From assembly GCA_009617715.1 (NCBI GenBank), contig VTFK01000009.1:620001-684000 (forward strand): a stretch of DNA of 64,000 nucleotides. Reading direction: 5' to 3'. Positions 48,840 through 62,272 of this stretch are shown piece by piece (the first letter of the stretch is position 1; each line of letters opens with the position of its first letter). The position numbers and the translations under genes are program-made. The DNA is from Plectrocnemia conspersa (taxonomy: Eukaryota; Arthropoda; Insecta; Trichoptera; Polycentropodidae). The notes beneath the pieces were generated by a model, which was given only the letters and a program-made list of their open reading frames with translations, was not told the DNA's origin and did not search any database.

Positions 48840-49480
48840 TTTCGGGTCGTTAATTAAACAACTGCTTTTACCGACGTCGTTAAATTTTATTCCTTGCTAT
48901 ATTTTTTTCTGCTCGCGGGTTCATAGTACATTTTTATGCCTTTCAACAATGTACGGGTAAATTTATATTTAAGCGAGTGGAGCGTGTGCTAAAAATCAAC
49001 CGCAAGTGCCAAAAATAACGCGATTGGTATATATTTAAAATACTTTTATACTCTGACTTTATGTTAGTCGTTAAGTACAGAAGGTTTATATTATGTATAT
49101 TTTGCATTATAACTAATAACAAGTCATGAGAACACAGCCGCTTCGCAATGATAATGCACCGGCTTATTATTAGTTACAAACTAAAAATCAAAGCATCGTC
49201 ATGTTATAGTCATTAAACTTGAACACAGCGATAAACAATTACGCGTTGCATTCGCATCATCGGCTCTTTGAAAGTCCTTAGGTGGAATTCGTCAAACTTG
49301 ACAAAATTCGCAAAGTCATTGAACAAAGACCATTAAAGTTTATTGTTCCTTCGAGTCCGGTTCAGAATTCGAAAACCCTTGTGGGTCGTAGAGCAGAGAT
49401 GAATAATTTCGAGACAACAACAAATCGGTCGGTGTAAACCGACAAACTTTGAGTCAAGATAAACATAAATATATACTTAG
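48840..49480. other. GC-richer islands
   Basis: Less AT-biased blocks at 48840-49020 and 49120-49450 contain no long frame. A small perfect hairpin (GTCGGT-GTAA-ACCGAC) lies at about 49428-49443. Candidate regulatory sequence. The region 49481-50979 is AT-rich with nothing I can name. Confidence 0.3.
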
Positions 49481-50979
49481 GTCATGGTAAAAGTCTTTAT
49501 ATATTCAGAAACTATGAACTTTAATATAAATTAAAATTTAATAATTATTCGTCGTGATGTTCTATACATTATCGTGGTTTGTATTTTTCTTTAAAGAATG
49601 ACTTTAAACATATCTTAGAAATAAATAATAAAAAAATATGTGAGGTTCAATTTTGCTCTCATATTATATTAGTGCAGCTATTTAAAACATATTCGTAGAC
49701 GAAGATAAAATATTTTGTGTGTTAATAAAGTTAAATTAATATATTTTATAAGGGTGGAATTTTTCAACTAATTTTGGCATGGTGAAGATTAAAATATTTA
49801 ACACAAAAATGCTAATGAGCGAATGTTTTTAATAGCATGAACAATCAAATCAACAATAAAAACTAATTGAACCTTTTGATGCCAGGGCTGAAAAATCAAT
49901 TCTGCATTTTAAAAAAAAAAAATTTTGTTACGCTTTGTCAAAGTAAAATAAAAACATTTAAGCATATTAGGTTTGTCTATTGTATTTTATACCGAAGTCT
50001 AGTATTTACTTTTTACGTATATCTGCTAATTTATTAAATATTTTTGTCCATAAGACACATCATAATTTTATTATCATGTAAGATGCAAAAAATATTTTAT
50101 TTTCCATAACTTATTTTGTCTTTTATTGATGTGAAAAATACCAAAGATTTATATTTTTAAGAAAATATATTTTTGAAGTCTTTGTTAAGCTATATTTTTT
50201 TTAGATTTGCTAAAAATCACACTTTTAAACCTATTATTGATCCTCGGGTCAATGCGTAATTTGAGACAAAAACAGACTATATTGCAGTCTTATAATAACG
50301 CCTGCGTAATGACTTTTGGCAACATATAATTATGACTTTTTTTACACAGCTGGAAATTTGACAACACTTTTACTTTTTAGACACCTTCAATATCTGCTAG
50401 ACATATAACACTAACTTTTCGGTAGTTGTATTGCCCCATTTGCATAGCAATAAACACAGATTTTGTTTAAGAAAAGTGAATTTGCAAGTGGCCCTGCTCC
50501 ACCCAAATCTACAACCGTCACGTATGATTTAGACATTTATTTGTCATTTTAATTTTTTTATTTACAAGTTTAATATGAATATTATATAAGGATTTAAAAA
50601 ATGGCAAAAAATGCAAATTAAGTAAAGCTAAAATGACCAATATAAATTTATTACATTCGCAAGAACTGAATCAATCGGAAATTAATATACACATTAATTG
50701 TTCACGACACGATGTCTCTAATTCATTAATTTTAATTGAAGAGAATACACACAGAAAACGTTCCAAGCCTTCCAAAATTTACTAGACCGCAGCCACATGA
50801 TATTTTTAAATAGTACAATAATTCTATAATATTTAATCTACATAAACATACAACCTTGGTCATAATACAAATGTTGGTTTGCGAGTCCCTTAAAAATCGT
50901 CGAAAAACATATTAAAACCTAGCTGATGAAGTCTGTGCAAGCGGAGACTCAGAAGTCCGACACAAACCGTAGCTTTCAG

Positions 50980-51632
50980 AAATAAATAAAACTCGATGGT
51001 TAGAGTAGGCCTGAAAACACTGAGATTGGACATCTGTATATTGGGCGAAAGTCATTTGGTCCGATAAGTCCAATTTTTAAGTCATTTTAAAATAAAATTG
51101 GTTATTATAAAAAAATATTAATAACTTGATCAATTAAAAAATTTCTAAATTTTAAGATCCTAAGCCCTTGGTGTGGTACACGCGCGTCTAAGAGTAGAAA
51201 AAATATTTAGCTGATTGCGTAGCACCTAAATACAAATATTGTGGCGGAAGCGTTTTGGTCTGAGGTTGCATGGCAGCAGCGGGTAGCAAACTACACTTGC
51301 AATATGAATTTTAATTTTGGAAAATATTTTTAAGCAAAGAACACGCTACTATCTGATTATAGCAAGAAAATGCTTAATGCCATACTTTATTAAAAAGCAG
51401 GGGTAAGTTTGCATCAAAGGTTTTGACGCTTTTAGAATGGCCACACAGTCACTAAACCTAAATTCCATAGAGCATTTATAGGCAAAATTAACACAATTAC
51501 AAATCCAAAATTTAGTTGCGATAAAATTGAGGATGGATAAAGAAAATCGTCGCCGTCCACCAGTAAGTCATTACTTGAACTATGCCAAAAAGTGTTGCAG
51601 CTGTAATTAAAGGTGGACCTATTAAATATTAA
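50980..51632 (+). mobile_element. Tc1-type transposase relic
   Basis: The plus strand retains the order of Tc1 transposase motifs in broken frames. WSDKSNF is at about 51059 (usual W-S-D-E-S-x-F, with the first catalytic aspartate). CGGSVLV-stop-GCMAAAG is at 51238-51285 (usual GGGSVMVWGC). EWPH is at about 51435, then TQSLNLNSIEHL at 51443 (usual QSPDLNPIEHLW). The exact C terminus MPKSVAAVIKGGPIKY with stop is at 51582-51632. About 80 bp of AT-rich sequence interrupts it near 51085-51165. The HDNDPKH block is not legible. Terminal inverted repeats were not found. Non-functional. Confidence 0.88.
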
Positions 51633-52849
51633 AAATAAGCTTAAAATAATCACTTTAAGCAACCTTAATCGGTTTTTTATTTATATATTTCACGATTTTT
51701 AAGATATAATACATTTATTATGGCACCCAATTATTATGGCCAAGGCTGTACTTTTAAGTATCAGAACCTCAAAAATGTGATATTATTTTTTTGATATTTG
51801 ATGGATTGGAATTTAGATGTTAATTACATTTAACCAATGGTTGTACTTACAAAAAATTATAGGTTCAGATATACGCAACTTAAGAATGGAAAGTTGTAAA
51901 TACCTCAATGTTTTAATCTTATAATTTATATTAAATAAAAAACTATGCTGCGGACAGGGACTAAGGACAGATTTTAATTTTAAATAAAAAAAAATAATAA
52001 AAAATATACTTAAACAGAATAATTTTGTTACTCAAAGTCAGCTTGTGATTAATAATTTAATAAAGTTGTTTAATCAAAACTAAAAATGTAGGTAATATAC
52101 AAAACTTTAATAAACATTAATTTAATCCCAAGCTTGACCTACTTCTTTACGTTTATGCTCCAAGGCTTTTGTTTATATACAGCACAAAACAAACTTAATA
52201 ACAATATGCATATTGTTTCACCGCGCCCCTGTTAAAAGCGGTGGCAAAAAATAAAATAAAATCGCAGAATCGAGAGAGAGAATGTGAAAAAAAAGAATAT
52301 GCGAAATTAAGATAAAACTGAATTAGCTAATGGAAATGGTTTATTATAAGTTTGGTGAGGTAAGCGAAGAGCTTTTTCACCCGGGGGTGCAGTTAAGTTC
52401 TCTGCAGTAAATTTTAACTTGGATATCAAAAGTCTTTGTAATGTACCTGCAAGCGGAGAAGTTAGAAAGGCGGGGAGTGTGTTGAAGTTTACACAGGTGT
52501 GTGTGTATAAGTTACAGTGTATACACAATATACATATCTAAATATAAGGATGTATATTGATCAATATACGACTTGGGAGTTTATGTTGAGTATTGAAGTT
52601 TATTTTATGTTTACTATATTATGTTAAAAAGGATCAGGAATATAATCGCGATTAAATATTTTGTAGTAAGATTAGTAGTCTGGTAATATTGAGAAGATGT
52701 GTGATCGGATGTTAATCAATAGCTAAGTGCAACAAAATATAATAATAATATTTGCGACAGAAAAAAAGTAAAAGTAGATTAGATAGAAATATCAGTGAGC
52801 TAAGAAATACATGATATTGGATATCTATCTCGAATATGAATAACTATGT
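51633..52849. other. AT-rich DNA with a small GC-richer patch
   Basis: Nothing supported. A less AT-biased patch lies at 52190-52500, where the minus strand is open for 73 codons (52528-52307) without a recognisable product. Confidence 0.4.
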
Positions 52850-53190
52850 CAATCGCACAGATAATGGAAATCTAATAGCGGAAATTGCCAGCGGAAGAAT
52901 AGTAGTCTATTTGCCGTTGTGTTTACGATTAACAATATTAAGATTTATTTAGTGTTTGCATTGTTGGCGAGTCAAAGGAAAACCGTTTCATATTTAACGG
53001 AAGGCTGTTTGTTGTTGTTGTGCCATATTTTCTTTGTTCGCTCGGTAGTTGCCAGCTTTCCGAGCGACTCGCAGATGTGCTCGGCACTTAACCCAGAAAT
53101 GGGAGCAATCTCGCCTCGGTTATTTCGCTCGCGATGAGCACCGACGAATGCCTCTGATTATTCGACAAGGGTACGTATGCAAAAATATAA
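52850..53190. other. GC-richer island
   Basis: A compositional island, open on the plus strand at 52919-53137 without a recognisable product. A donor-like AAGGGTACGTATG lies at its right edge (about 53166). It could be a 5' non-coding exon or a regulatory element; evidence is thin. Confidence 0.25.
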
Positions 53191-53342
53191 AAATGTGAAT
53201 ATATTCAAAAACATTTCCTATTATGATTATAAGGAACATTTTCGGGAATATTTATGGCAGTTTATACTTGAGCTTTCTCATAAGAATTTTTTTTATCCAT
53301 ATTTCGATTAAAAATTTACGTTAAATTTGAATCTGTATTTTT

Positions 53343-53379
53343 ATTGGCCGGCGAGAAATTACTTTGTACGCCGGCCAAT
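53343..53379. repeat. Perfect GC-rich hairpin in AT-rich DNA
   Basis: ATTGGCCGGCG (53343-53353) is perfectly complementary to CGCCGGCCAAT (53369-53379), with a 15-nt loop. The stem is far more GC-rich than the flanking DNA. There is no T-run, so it is not terminator-like. Confidence 0.8.
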
Positions 53380-53759
53380 TAAAGTCTGTTTCCATTGCTC
53401 ACTGTTATTTGTTTATATCGTAGCTATTTCAGTGGCACATTTAATTCATTATTATCCCTGTACTAATAACATTTTTGATTTAAATATTAATGGTGTAACT
53501 AAAGTTTTTTTTGCTCACGCTTAACAACAGTTTATTGTGTTTAAATTAATGACTTTCTTTTGTAGTGTATCGTGAAAAAATATTGGTCATGGTTTATACA
53601 TTTTTAATCCAGATTGTTACTAAGAAACAATTTTAAATTAGCGCAACATACAAAATAAATAATCCATATATAAAAATTGATACTGACTAAAATGATATTG
53701 ACAATGAATAATATGACAATAATATGAATATTATGCAATCCCGAAATTAATGTCGTAAA

Positions 53760-54193
53760 TTGACCGTTGATGAAAAAATGCTAATTATGGACACTAAAAA
53801 CATTTGCAAAGTGCTTAATGATTCATTAGATATCCGCAAATGGCAAAGATAGCTTAGAAAAATTGAACAGGAAATTACAATATTAATTATGGATGTGGGA
53901 GATCATGTTCTGGCTGCAGAAATGGAAGCAAATCCTACTCAAACTATTCATCAGCTGTCCAGATAACAAATCGAATAGTTTTACAACACGACAATGCGCG
54001 TCCCTATATGGTAAAATTGAATCTCTATAAAAAGGAACTTGGCTTGAAGGTTTTCTACAGACCTTGGTTATTCCAACTACATTTTTTATTTATTTATGAT
54101 TTATTATTTCAATCGATGCTTCGCTTCTTAGATGGAAAAAATAATCAAAATTTTTGCATTATAACCTTTGACATTTTATGCTCATGGAATTAA
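53760..54193 (+). mobile_element. mariner transposase relic
   Basis: EMEANPTQTIHQLSR (about 53918-53966) matches the N-terminal helix-turn-helix region of mariner transposases. After a deletion and a frame change, the frame from 53975 reads IVLQHDNARPYMVK, the block with the second catalytic aspartate (usual LLHDNARPH). The same frame then gives LGLKVFYRPW and later FQSMLRFLDGK (usual HLFRSLxHFLxGK). The third-aspartate block (usual SPDLAPSDYHLF) is badly mutated. The first catalytic region is missing and no terminal repeats were found. The copy is dead. Confidence 0.85.
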
Positions 54194-55189
54194 AAAATTG
54201 ATCGATATATCTTTAATTATTAAAATAAAAATTAACATTTAAAAGTGTTTTTTACTTTATTGAAAAAAAAATTAAGTAATATTTATAAAACAAATTAACA
54301 TTTAAAAAATAATTATTATTGAAAATCGAATAAATTTGTCTTTTATTGCGGTAAAATGTATTACTATTTTTAGGTAGTAATTTAATGTAATTTGATAATA
54401 AATATCTAAAAAAATAAAACTCGAGTGCAAAAGTGCACAATGTAGTTCTCACTCTAATATATATTAATGAACTAGAATTCGTTCATTTTTAAATGTGTTT
54501 GATATTATTATTAAATGCGTTTAATAATAAATAATATATAATTTTTTTATATTAAAAAAATACTATTTTTTTAATAAAAAGCTTGCCTACAATTTTTGCA
54601 GTACAGTTTTAATAACCTGATTATTAATATGGTATTGTAAATTTGACCTATTTTATGTATCATTTTAACAACAACAACAAAACTTGTGCTAAATGAATGC
54701 ATACTAGTACATTTTTTTCTGAAAAATTATAAAAAATTTTTAACGTATTTTTATGATTTTAATATGATGTTCTAAAATTGTATTATATACAGAAAGTTTA
54801 ATTTTTTATAATATATTTTTGGAATTTATAATAATACTATTAAATAGCACTTATCTTAAATAAATAAAAAATGTAGTATATATATATTCGCTTAATATAA
54901 TAAAACATATAAATGAATTAGGAGAAATTAATTATTTTTTTTATGAAACATTCATTAAAATTTAAAATACTGTTTAAAATTGTATTTATGTATAATAATA
55001 AATTTTAAATGTACATATTTACTTGAAATATTCAATAAAAATGTTCACATAATAATAAAATATTTATTAAAAAAAATATGCAATATATAGATCAACTTAA
55101 TATATATGATTTCCTTTTAGCTTTTTGAGGCTTCTAATATACGAAAGTATACAAACATATATAGCGGTGATAGCAATATGGATAAAATG
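54194..55189. other. Extremely AT-rich DNA
   Basis: No gene. A 40-bp block at about 54213-54252 (TTAATTATTAAAATAAAAATTAACATTTAAAAGT in outline) has a near copy at about 55767-55806. This is either a dispersed repeat or convergent low-complexity sequence. Confidence 0.5.
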
Positions 55190-55510
55190 TGTCATTTTGT
55201 ACCACCTGAAAGTATTACATGACACCCTCGCCATAACCCATTTCGTTTACTAGGTTCACCCTTAAGGCGATCCCATAAAGATGTCATTTAAAATTTACTG
55301 TATACGCGTTTTTCTCCCCAGCAACTGCGAATGGATCTTTCGCCCCAGCTCACTGCTAAACTCAACAAAAGGATTCTCTCTTTGTGGTGTGATCGGTGGA
55401 TATTTTTAGAGCTTCCGAATTGCCACTAGTTATTTTTTTCAGAAGTAATCGTATTTGTGGGGCGAGAGATTCGGACAAATGCCTAGGGCGTTAGTGGAAA
55501 TGATACATCT
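55190..55510. other. GC-richer island
   Basis: A short island with no coding or transposon signal, isolated in very AT-rich DNA (55511-57060 is featureless). Confidence 0.3.
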
Positions 55511-57274
55511 ATAGGATTACTATAATATAGTGAGCTCATTAAAACGTTTTAAAATATATTTTAATTTAAAATTAACTAATTAACTTATTAGCAACCTAGT
55601 TAAAGTTTTGCACAAATGTTTTTAAGTTCAGAATTCATTACCCATCTGTTTATCTTTTATATTTTTATTCAGGCAAATCTCTTTTTTTATATATATCATT
55701 ATTTATGTTCATGAAGATAAAATTAAAAAAATAAAATAAGCTTATATCTTCAGAATAAAATTATTTTTTTAATTATTAAATTAAAAATAAACATTTAAAA
55801 GTATTTTTTTTAATATACATATTAAGACTCGCTCTTATTTACCGTTTTGTAACTTTAAATTATTATTATTATTATAACATATAAAATAAAATATTTGTAA
55901 AATAAATGAGCAATATTGAGTTAAGCATTTTTTTAATGATCTACATGTAATATTTTTGGACATTTAATTTATTTAAAAATAATTTAATCTAAAGCAATAT
56001 GTATACCTAAATATTACTATTAATCAACTCCAACTAAATTTAAACCTCACATTTCTATTTTTAAAACATTAGTGTATGTATTATCATTACTTATGTTTAA
56101 ATTAATTATACTATTGATTATTGTATATATTTTTATAAATAATATTGATTTAAATTTATAAGCTTATTTTAATAATTTGTCTTGTTATCTTAAACTACTG
56201 GTATAAACAAAAAACAACAAGATTTAAAAAGATTTATAAATACATATTAATATTACACCCCATCAGATAACGAATTCTGTTTTTTTGTGATGTTGCAAGA
56301 TATACAAAAATTATAATCAATATACATTTTATTACGATGCTGGATTCACGGCGTTATATCTTGAGATTAGGCCATTAAGTGAATGATTCATAAAATGTAA
56401 CATCAAAATAGTAATTTCCTAAATGGATATATGCATGTATTGATCCATCAATCAGTATCTTAAGATTAATATAATACCTACTATATCAACCGAAAAAAAT
56501 AATATTTGTTTTTTAATTTAGTATACTTTTTCTAATGGCCAGATTAAATTTTTTAAAGTGTTGCTTCACATTATATAAGGAAAATTTCTAAATATTTCTA
56601 CAAGGTTGTAAAAGTATATATTTTTTTTATCATTGACACTTTGACTATTTTTTTAATAAATAACATTTTATTGTTATATTGTACAAAGCTATGTAAAGTA
56701 AATAAAATATCGGGATTAATTTTAAATAAAAACATTGTTGTTTTTTGGATGAAATAGGTTTTTTAGAATAACATATCCATTAAAGTGCGAGAAAATTCTG
56801 CATTAAATGCATCTAAGATAATTTCAAGCAAAATAAAGCGCAATTCTACATAATTTACAAACTAAGATGTGTTTTAAAACTACGCAAAACATTAATTAAA
56901 ATAAAATAAATAGCAGTATAAAAACAATTTATCAATGTAGCTCTGTTAAATTATATGTTGACTTTTAAATCAATTGTTTATATACTTTAAAATAAATCAC
57001 TTTAAAAGTATTATTATTACATAGATTTTAACATTGTTCACCGTCTTAAATCAGCTGTTGCGATCACCCATAATGTCGCGTTAAAATTAGTCTCGCTATA
57101 GAAGCAATAAAACTAATTTATTCGTATGCGTATCCGAGCGGACGCCAATTAAAAAAAAATAATTGGTATGTTTGCACAAGTGTAAAAATCTACGTAGGTT
57201 ATGTTGTTACACATCCTCATATTTATTTGAAATCAGAGTTTTTGTTGGAAATAAATTACCAGTAGCATATTTGC

Positions 57275-57493
57275 TTGAAATACATTGAAACCGTTGGACT
57301 TTACTTTAACAAAAAGGAGCAATACAAGTATTTCCGTCTATACACAGTATTCATTAAGTGTATATTTGTATTTATTATTATGTGTTTATATTTTAATTCT
57401 ATAGTTACACCGTTTTACACGATAAAGAGTTTGATAAAATACATATTAGACAATAACAAAGAATCTGTTTCCACCCTGAATTACTGGTGGTAG
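57275..57493 (+). other. Hydrophobic open frame, possible membrane-protein exon
   Basis: The frame is open from a TAG at about 57263 to TAG at 57491. It gives a charged segment (FNKKEQYKYFRLY) followed by a hydrophobic stretch (FIKCIFVFIIMCLYFNSIV) and a lysine/asparagine tail. The arrangement faintly recalls the N-terminal exon of insect odorant or gustatory receptors. A possible donor is TACTG|GTGGTAG at the end. There is no ATG start, and AT-rich DNA often encodes such peptides by chance. Confidence 0.2.
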
Positions 57494-57821
57494 TCAGAGA
57501 AGCGTAATCTATATTGGATATTAAACTTTACATAAGTACTACCGCATTAAATCATTTTTTTTTGCCTTTTCTTCTTAAACAACCACTTCAACCACACTAT
57601 CAAGCAATAAATTTAATGTTTAAAGGTTGAAAATAAAATAGACCTTTTACTTAGTATAATAGTCATCACTGTGAAACATACCAAAAGTTTTACTTCCCAA
57701 ACCCAATAATTCATTTTTTTTACTCTATTGCAAAACTTTGTTTTTATGGTAATGAAAAAAACTAAAAATATTGCTAATAGTCTTTAAAATCAATACAAAG
57801 TAAATACTAGTAAGTCTTAAA

Positions 57822-58013
57822 ATGAAATTAAAAATGATCAAAATTTACCCAAAAACAACTAATGAACTAGAAAATATTATTAAGGGACTTTCTAATCATA
57901 AAGCTTCCAGAAAGTACTGTTTTTCAATAAAAGTTCATAAAATACTTAAAATTAAAAAAAATATAACTCTTTCTCTAATGACTTCTATATTTTTTTTTTT
58001 AAAAAAGTGGTAA
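57822..58013 (+). mobile_element. LINE fragment, N-terminal RT 'KA' region
   Basis: The frame starts at ATG 57822 and reads TTNELENIIKGLSNHKASRK followed by KVHKILKIKKNITLSLMTSI. This matches the start of the non-LTR RT domain (T-x-x-E-[IL]...L-x-x-x-K-A-x-G-x-D, then a hydrophobic helix ending FPxxLK). GxD is changed here. The rest of the RT is not visible downstream. It could belong to the family at 16 kb, but the two pieces do not overlap. Confidence 0.55.
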
Positions 58014-58749
58014 AATAAAACGTCAAAATAAAAGACACAAAAGCGTTTCATAAAAAAAATTAGAAAAATATAGTTTTTTTGCAATGCAATATAAACTACT
58101 TTTAAAAATATTAAATTCAGTAATATTTATATTGTGAAAATATTGAATAAACTGAAAGAAATGTGTCTTGAAAAAATTTGGAATGTTTCAAACATCATTA
58201 TATCTATTGTGCCTATTTGAGAATTAAAACAGTAACTTAATTTATTAAAAACAATGTCAGAACAAAGCCTGGTAAACAGCAAAGAATATGTGGCTTTTAT
58301 TGCTATTTTATCACATGATTTGGAAATTTCAGATTTATATTTTGAAATTTAAAAGCGACTGCTTCTTCAGAATTCTTAATCTTGGTCTATACTTAATAAG
58401 GGTGCTAAGAAACTCGTTTGTCAGAAGCGGAGTAGTAAAAAGCCCTGATGTTATTTAAAAAGAAAGTGTTTTTAGAAAGCAAATATTATGAGTACGTTAT
58501 GTTTTGCGCTTCCATATTTCTTTGAGATAGGGGAGGTGTTTGGTTATTTTTTACTCTCGAAAGTTTGGTCAATATTGGAAGTAAAGCTACGTTTTTGCCA
58601 TTTTATAATTTAGGGCTCAAAAAATGTAAGCTCATCTGATGAAATTCCCATGGTAGGCAAATTTATGGTAACAGTCTTATATATAAAATAATATTTATTA
58701 TTAATATTAAAAACAGTTTCATTGTTAAGATTCGTTTAAAATTTAACCA
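58014..58749. other. AT-rich DNA, possible old coding scraps
   Basis: A 32-codon ATG frame at 58255 (MSEQSLVNSKEYVAFIAILS...) and neighbouring patches hint at decayed coding sequence but match nothing I can name. Confidence 0.25.
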
Positions 58750-59230
58750 ATGGCTCAAAGCCATCTCGTAATGAGCAGCGTTAACGAGCACATATTTCAT
58801 ACCACACAGTACATTTCAGTCCGTAATAAAGCCACAAACACAAGAGTGCATCCCCGTTGGTTGTATGAATTCGCTGCATAATAAAATACACCTCAAAGTT
58901 GCAGCGTGGAGAGCTTTCGAGCTTTCTAGGTCCTTGAGCTTTCGTCGAAACAAAGCGCGGAATAAGTTTAAGGTCGACTTTGAATGTCAACTCTGTCACA
59001 TGGTCCACTTTTTGCTAACAAACGCGGGTCACACCAGTCATTAAGTTGAAAGAACGTATGCTCACTAGAAATGTTGGCTGCGTTATAGGTTCGGTTGTGC
59101 ATTTGTTACGAAATTTCCCCTGAGACTGGATAACCGTTATTGCAGGCCTTTATGGTGCCTGGCCTTTAATTTTCGGTCGTATTCGAGCTGGGCGAGATTT
59201 ATTACAGAAGTTATGATTGTCATCTCTAAT
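58750..59230. other. GC-richer island, possible regulatory element
   Basis: One of the clearest islands. It contains three direct copies of GAGCTTTC at about 58910-58943. The minus strand is open for 75 codons (59008-58781) without a recognisable product. It carries homeodomain-type TTTATGG and TTTAATTTT words near 59150-59175. Cis-regulatory function is inferred only. Confidence 0.35.
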
Positions 59231-60289
59231 TTGTGGATATGTGTATAATAGTACACATTTGGCAAATGCTCCTAATTTATACACGAATAGAACTATAAGA
59301 TTCTAAAGAATTATATTTTTTTTATAAATACAATAAAAATATTAAATGTGAAGTATATTATTCAGACCTAATGAATATGATTTAGATGAACAAGCGTACA
59401 CATTTATTAATGTATATTACATCAGAATTGAGTTTTAAAAAGTTCAGCTACTTTTATTTTGTGGGTAGTATAAAGAGTAGTTCTACTAGATTTGTGATCA
59501 AATCAATAAAAATTGGTAGTTCTTTGATATGATTATAAATTAAACTTTTAAGCTTAGTAGCAGAAAACACTTTTTATTGGTATAAAAATAATAATATAGA
59601 AAGCACATACTTTTTGTATATATTGTATTATAGCTATATAGTATGTTTCTGCTTAAAAAATAAAATAAAAAAAAGTTTATTATATTTATTTCCCATATTA
59701 AAAATATTTTATCGTGATTTTAAAATTTTTTGGTCTTACATGAAAATACTTTATTGTATATCTTTAAAACTAAATATTTATCAAACATAAAAGTGGTTTT
59801 TGCCAAATGATTTTTATCAAGCGATTTTCTGTATAATATTATGTGTACGTATTGTGTCTATATTCTCTAAATAAATATATTATTATAGGAATAATACAAA
59901 TATTATCTGAAGCACACTAAAGTGTTATCAAATAGCATTGTATTCGATTCAGATACGTATAAAAACAACGTAACTTAATTTAGTAGAACAGACTTGGGCA
60001 TAAGAAGATAAAACAACACCATCAGATAGATACATAAAAGCCCGTAAAACCAATTGGAAAAACATATGTGTGCTTAATATATTTATTGCATCAAATATTT
60101 ATTACTATTTCTAATAATTAATTTAAATAATTAGGAATACGTATATTGATATAAAAAAAAATTAAATTTATTAAATATAGAATTTATAAAAATGATTCTA
60201 TATAAATCCTTGAATATATAGTAAAAATATGAATATTTGGTATATTATTATATATTATAATGCCAAGAAAAAAACGAGCATCTATCGTA
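59231..60289. other. AT-rich DNA, nothing recognised
   Basis: No usable frames, termini or repeats other than short A/T runs. Confidence 0.5.
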
Positions 60290-60980
60290 ATAAAAGAGAA
60301 AATATTACAATGCCTCTTTGCAATAAAACGTATCCTTCGCCTTCCCGCAATTGTCGCTCATAAAACGCGGGTCCAAGACCTTTAATACCTATTTATTTTA
60401 CAACTCGATACCAATGTGCCTTTTTGTTCTACTCTAATTTCGGCTTTACCCCTTCGAGTAAAAAAAAAACACTTTCTTGATAGAAAAAAACATACAAATA
60501 AGCAACACGAGCTATGTATACATATACAAAATTGTGAATCCAAAGTGAATCATTAATATAAGATCAAATCGTAAAATTCAATATCTACAATAAAATCATT
60601 TTAATTATTTGTATTGTGTTCATCTTGAGGTTATCTCAACGCTTAGTAATTCAAGATCCTGTTGTATATTGTGCAATATGAGACCTGAACACGTTTTCGA
60701 TTATCTACAAAGGTAGATCAGCCTTTGTTGTAGGTATACGTTTGTTTGTGTCTATGCGATATCCTAAAGGCTTGTGTATTTGTGTATAGCTATAAAGTAG
60801 AGAGAACAAATCGCAAACACACAATGCACTTAAGCGCATACGGCTGTGAAATGGAGGGTATAAATTAACAGAGTGACTCTAGAAACACTAGATCGAAACG
60901 ATTAAGCTCTTAAGTAGAGCTTTTTCTTTGTGGAAAAGCGCTCTTCAACGCAGTCAATGGATGAAATAATGTCAAGAACG
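60290..60980. other. Mildly GC-richer islands
   Basis: Less AT-biased blocks at 60300-60470 and 60640-60980, with no coding signal. AAGCTCTTAAGTAGAGCTTT (about 60904-60923) is a small imperfect palindrome. The spacer 60981-62240 is AT-rich without features. Confidence 0.25.
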
Positions 60981-62272
60981 TTATATATCTTACAAGAAAA
61001 AGTAAAAACAGAAAAATAGTGTATATTATTTTAAATTATATACAGTAATATTAAAAATATAAATTATATATTAAATTATTCTTTTATTATTTTTTTTATA
61101 ATGATAAAAAACATGCTTTATGTTGAGAGTTTAGCTGAGCTCTATTATATCGTTTAAATAAAGGTTCTGACTAAAGTGTCTGATGGTAGTAAATAATTTA
61201 GTACTAGCTTATACAATTAACAATTTAATTAAATTCCAGTCTTTGGTCCTTTTGACTAATCTCAATGATTCGGGGAAAAAACTGATTCTTCGTTATTGTC
61301 TAATACATATTTAATTAAAACGAATTACTTCCTAACGTTAAGTTTTAAACCAGCCAAATTTTAAATGTTACCATTCTATAAAATATTATGCAAAATCTAG
61401 GCTTTAATACATATTTGGCGAAGTTATTCACCGCATTCCATTGCATTTAGCACCGACCTTTTAGTGCTTCTGTACAAGTTTTATTTAAGTGCTTTAGAAC
61501 TGTAATGTATGTTTGCTCAGATACGCAATTAATAAATTACGATGACATGTAAAACATCGTTTTTAAAAATATATAATTGTGAAAAATAAATCTATTAGTT
61601 TCATAAGTCATTCATAACTAATTTTGTCGCAACAATTACGGAAGGTCCCGACAAAAAAAATGAAATATTTATTGTATGTGTCTGTAATATATACATAATA
61701 ATCCAAAAGAAAAAAAAGTAAATCAAATTTAAATTCGAAATTTAATTAAATACTGTTTGTCAGCAACAAAGCCATTTTTCAATCAAGATTTTACTATTTA
61801 ATATAAAAAATCTATAATATCTAGACCGCAATATTTTTGCAAATTAATAATAAAATAAACGTACAATACTAAATATAATACTCAAAATCAGTATTGATTA
61901 AAAATTAATATTAGTATTTTATACAATATATTAGGGTAATTTTTGGTCCATAAATGACAAAATGTTCCAAGAAATAATAATGTATTAATTTAAAAATTTA
62001 ACTTAATATCCAAATAGTGTATTTTGTAATCACCAAATATACAAAAAGTAAACCGCTGCGTCAAACTTGTTTGGGATTAGGAGTTTATCGTATATTGTGA
62101 AAAATGATATTATTTTTATGGCGTGTTAAATTTATCGGGTGAACATACTTAGTGGTATAGATATTTTATTATTTTATAATGAAATACATAAAATCATTAT
62201 TAAATAATAGTAATATAAAATTGGGTTTAAAAGGAACAGATTCAGAGCAGAAGAAAAATGTAGGGTCCAGAA

